Shown: positions 61,481 through 64,000 of the stretch, piece by piece
Layout of the letters: each line of letters opens with the position of its first letter
Numbering within the stretch: the stretch's first letter is position 1
Assembly (NCBI RefSeq): GCF_040807025.1
Contig: NC_090964.1
Location: 3,844,001 to 3,908,000 of the forward strand
Length of the DNA stretch: 64,000 bases
DNA from: Struthio camelus
Taxonomy: Eukaryota > Chordata > Aves > Struthioniformes > Struthionidae
Reading direction: 5' to 3'
Notes under the pieces: generated by a model
What the model was told of the DNA's origin: nothing
Database searches by the model: none
What the model saw: the letters and a program-made list of their open reading frames with translations, nothing else
Made by a program: the position numbers and the translations under genes

Positions 61481-62954
61481 AAATTGCACGTCCTGCTGCT
61501 GTTGCAGTGTTTTTAGGAAGCCTTACCTCACATGGGGGCAGCTGGGTGAAGGCTATCACCATGCAGCAGTGCAGCTCCTGGGGTCTCAGGCCCAGAGCCA
61601 GGGCTGCCTAGGGTTTGCACCATGCTAGGGGTCCCGTCTGGGTGCAAGGGTGATCTGGTAAGCCTGCCTCCTCGGTACTCTCCACTTGTACAATGGCCAG
61701 GATAACTAATTCTTAGTCCTGCAGTTATTTCCTTCCTTAGAAATGCTTCACATTGCATTGTGCTGAGAGGCTGTGCTAGCTTCAGCTGTCCCTGGGGGAA
61801 CAGCACAGCCCTGTCACTCTCCAGTGGTTGTCCCTGCCCTGCGGCCCCTGTGCTTACCCACCCCTTATGCTGCCAGCCAGCTGCCTTTGGCTCCTCCAAG
61901 ACATTTTTGCTTCTGGCAGCCAGCAATGGATTAAAGTAACTGAAGACCAGCCTATTAAAATCAAGGTGATGCTTCTACACCCAGAGGTATGCAGGAAGCA
62001 CAGTGTCAAGAAAAAGCAACAAGGATCTCAGGTTTTTCTACCCTTTATTCACTCCTTGCAAACTTTGTGTGAGGTCCATTCAGCCCAGACCCTCTGTGCC
62101 AGGACTAAAGACCAATACCCGTGTTAGGGTAGTTACCCTAGTGGCTCTCAGCCTCTCTTCATCAGCTTGTCTTTTCCAGTAAAGTCCTCCAGGTTCCCCC
62201 ATCTCCCCCTCCAGGGAGCATTCTCAGCCCATTGCACTGATGTTAGTGTGAAAAAACAAAACAAGAAACCAACCAAAAACTTGCTGGCATGGTTGGATGT
62301 TGGCGTGGACCTTTGCCTGTGGTCAGCACCACCCTGTCCCAGCTGCAGTCTTGCCACTTCTCCCTGGAGTCACTGCCTCAATCTCTGCCCCCAGTTCTTC
62401 TTCGGTATGTTAGTTCTGCCATGCCAACAGCTCCCTTTGGTGTAACGCTGTGCAAGAATGCAAAGTGATTTAAAGCAGGTAAACTGTCATTGCCAGTGAC
62501 ATTTTTGTTAAAGCCAGCTCATTCTTTATGCATTCTCTCTCATCAGCTCTTCCCAGTAGTGACAACTGAACCATATCTTTAAACACGGTGCAGCTAAAAT
62601 CCAAGCCATCCACATATTTTTCTGTCTACTTCCTCAGCTCGGAGTCATACAGGGCATCCTGGAATGAAGGGGCCAGATTTCTTCGGGTGCTTTTCTGCCT
62701 GTGAAGCACCTAAAGGCCTCTGGGTTAGGAATACACCTTTTTAGGTTCTCAAGTCATGTATTTTCAAGTTCCTAAAACTGACCTGAGACACGCTTTCAGA
62801 AAACGCCTGATGAGAAACAATTTGTGCAGAGGCAGGAATGAAACCTGAGTTTTGTATTTCCTTAACTCTCCTGAACAGGAGAGACTAGTTACAGGCCATT
62901 CCTACTTAAAGGCATCATTTATAGCTAACTTTTGCTGAGAATGATAGACAGATC

Positions 62955-62972
62955 GATAGATAGATAGATAGA
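62955..62972. repeat. (GATA)n microsatellite
   Basis: About four GATA units flanked by GATC variants. Confidence 0.8.
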
Positions 62973-63914
62973 TCAATCGACCGACTGACCAACTGGCTGA
63001 ACAACCTGTGGATTCAGAGTTGATGATATAGGGCCCTCTTCTTGGGCCCAAGCTGCTCGGAGACTGAAATTCAGTCAGTGGAGAAGACCATGTCACCACA
63101 GGACTTAAGTATTTTAAAAGAACTGAGGAAACTTTAGACTCTCAGAGAGAGGTACGGTTTTGGAAGTTCCTACACGGTTGTGTTACAGCCTTCCTTCCTT
63201 CGCAGGGCAACTGGTAATTGCATTTCCCAGGAGGAATCGGACTGTAATATCAGCCCAAGGATTATTAATATTTTGATGATACATTTGGCTTCACAGAGGA
63301 GGAAATGTCTTGTCTCTGTTTCTAGAAAACAAAGACTCTTTAGGGGGAAGGTATTTCTTGGGACACCTGATTAATTGGAGCCACTCTGGAGATTCGTGTA
63401 AACCAAATTGGTTCCAGGTTTTGGAGATTAACAGGGTTTAGCTGCAGCATTCTCCAGACAGCTCTGGCTGCCTTTAAAGTGTCTCTGCTTTTAAGCATTG
63501 GTGAAACTATTTTTAAAGGGAAAAATTATTCTTCCATTCAGTGGCTAAAGCACACGCTGGAGGAGCTGGCAGTGCATCTGGAACAAACGTCGCCATCCCA
63601 CGGCCTCCAGCCAACACTCATTGCCTTCAACTGCTATAAAGGAAAATACAAGGTGTTATTAGGGTAATAAAGGACCCAATCTTCCTGAAGCCCTGACTGT
63701 CACACGTTTCCCTAGGCCCACAGAGTCTCTCTGGATGCGTGGACCAAAGTGCTGCATCCACCGCTATTGCACCTAGCACTGCCCTGATTCTCAGAGCAGC
63801 GGCGCGGGGAGATGGGGACAGCAGCAAGAGTGGGAATGCCCCCGAGCTGAGGCACACATAGGCCTGCAGAGCACAGCTCCCACCAACCAAAGCCTTGTAA
63901 GCCTTTCAAGCCAC

Positions 63915-63977
63915 GGGTGAGCCTCTGCAGGGAGGAGGCTGAAGGTTCAAGCCTTCAGCCGTGGGTGAGCCTCTGCA
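63915..63977 (+). repeat. 15-bp direct repeat, 48-bp spacing
   Basis: GGGTGAGCCTCTGCA occurs at 63915-63929 and 63963-63977, with similar flanking bases. Confidence 0.75.
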
Positions 63978-64000
63978 TGGAGACAACGTACCAAGCAGTG

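Larger units (their letters stand above)
59345..64000. other. Noncoding stretch to the window end
   Basis: No recognisable gene. It holds the G16 run, CA and GATA repeats, a possible SINE relic and a small direct repeat. Open frames here are short and lack coding character. Confidence 0.45.

Noticed and set aside
1..64000. CRISPR array, operon or prokaryotic mobile element
   Set aside because: No regularly spaced repeats, no ribosome-binding-site-led gene clusters; repeats and introns are vertebrate.

Overview
This window is vertebrate, very probably bird, nuclear DNA. It has no bacterial-style gene packing. It carries several CR1 LINE fragments with the typical CR1 3' end (ATTCTGTG-like repeats), old tRNA-headed SINE relics, microsatellites and one CpG island. 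It holds one multi-exon protein gene, split into small GT-AG exons. The species cannot be told from the sequence.

The main content is a complete, apparently intact preproendothelin-2 gene (EDN2) on the minus strand, 24152 down to 20466. I assembled it from five coding exons: 24152-24089, 23723-23579, 22422-22303, 21478-21374 and 20577-20466. The splice phases join without a break into 181 codons plus a stop. Exon 1 gives the signal peptide. Exon 2 gives a furin site and the 21-residue endothelin. Exon 3 gives the rest of big endothelin, a second furin site and the endothelin-like cysteine peptide. Exons 4 and 5 give a poorly conserved C-terminal propeptide. A TATA box sits about 210 bp upstream of the start codon in a CpG island (about 23.9-25.1 kb). 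A nearby 19-bp direct repeat carries hypoxia-element-like cores. The first canonical polyadenylation signal is at about 19.33 kb.

Layout: 1-2.6 kb, nothing recognised. 2.6-6.7 kb, a long CR1 copy on the plus strand, with decayed ORF1 (GDSL/SGNH esterase) and ORF2 (endonuclease and reverse transcriptase); it carries stops and frameshifts and lacks part of the reverse transcriptase C-terminal region. 6.7-18.3 kb, noncoding. 19.3-25.1 kb, EDN2 and its promoter. 25.2-53.3 kb, noncoding, with SINE relics, microsatellites and two good CTCF-like motifs. 53.36-54.07 kb, a CR1 3' end on the minus strand. 57.77-58.10 kb, a CR1 3' end on the plus strand. 59.2-59.34 kb, a short CR1 tail on the minus strand. 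The rest to 64 kb is noncoding.

EDN2 would make a secreted peptide hormone that is cut by furin and then by endothelin-converting enzyme and acts on endothelin receptors. The other 60 kb reads as intergenic or regulatory DNA in which I can support no other protein gene.
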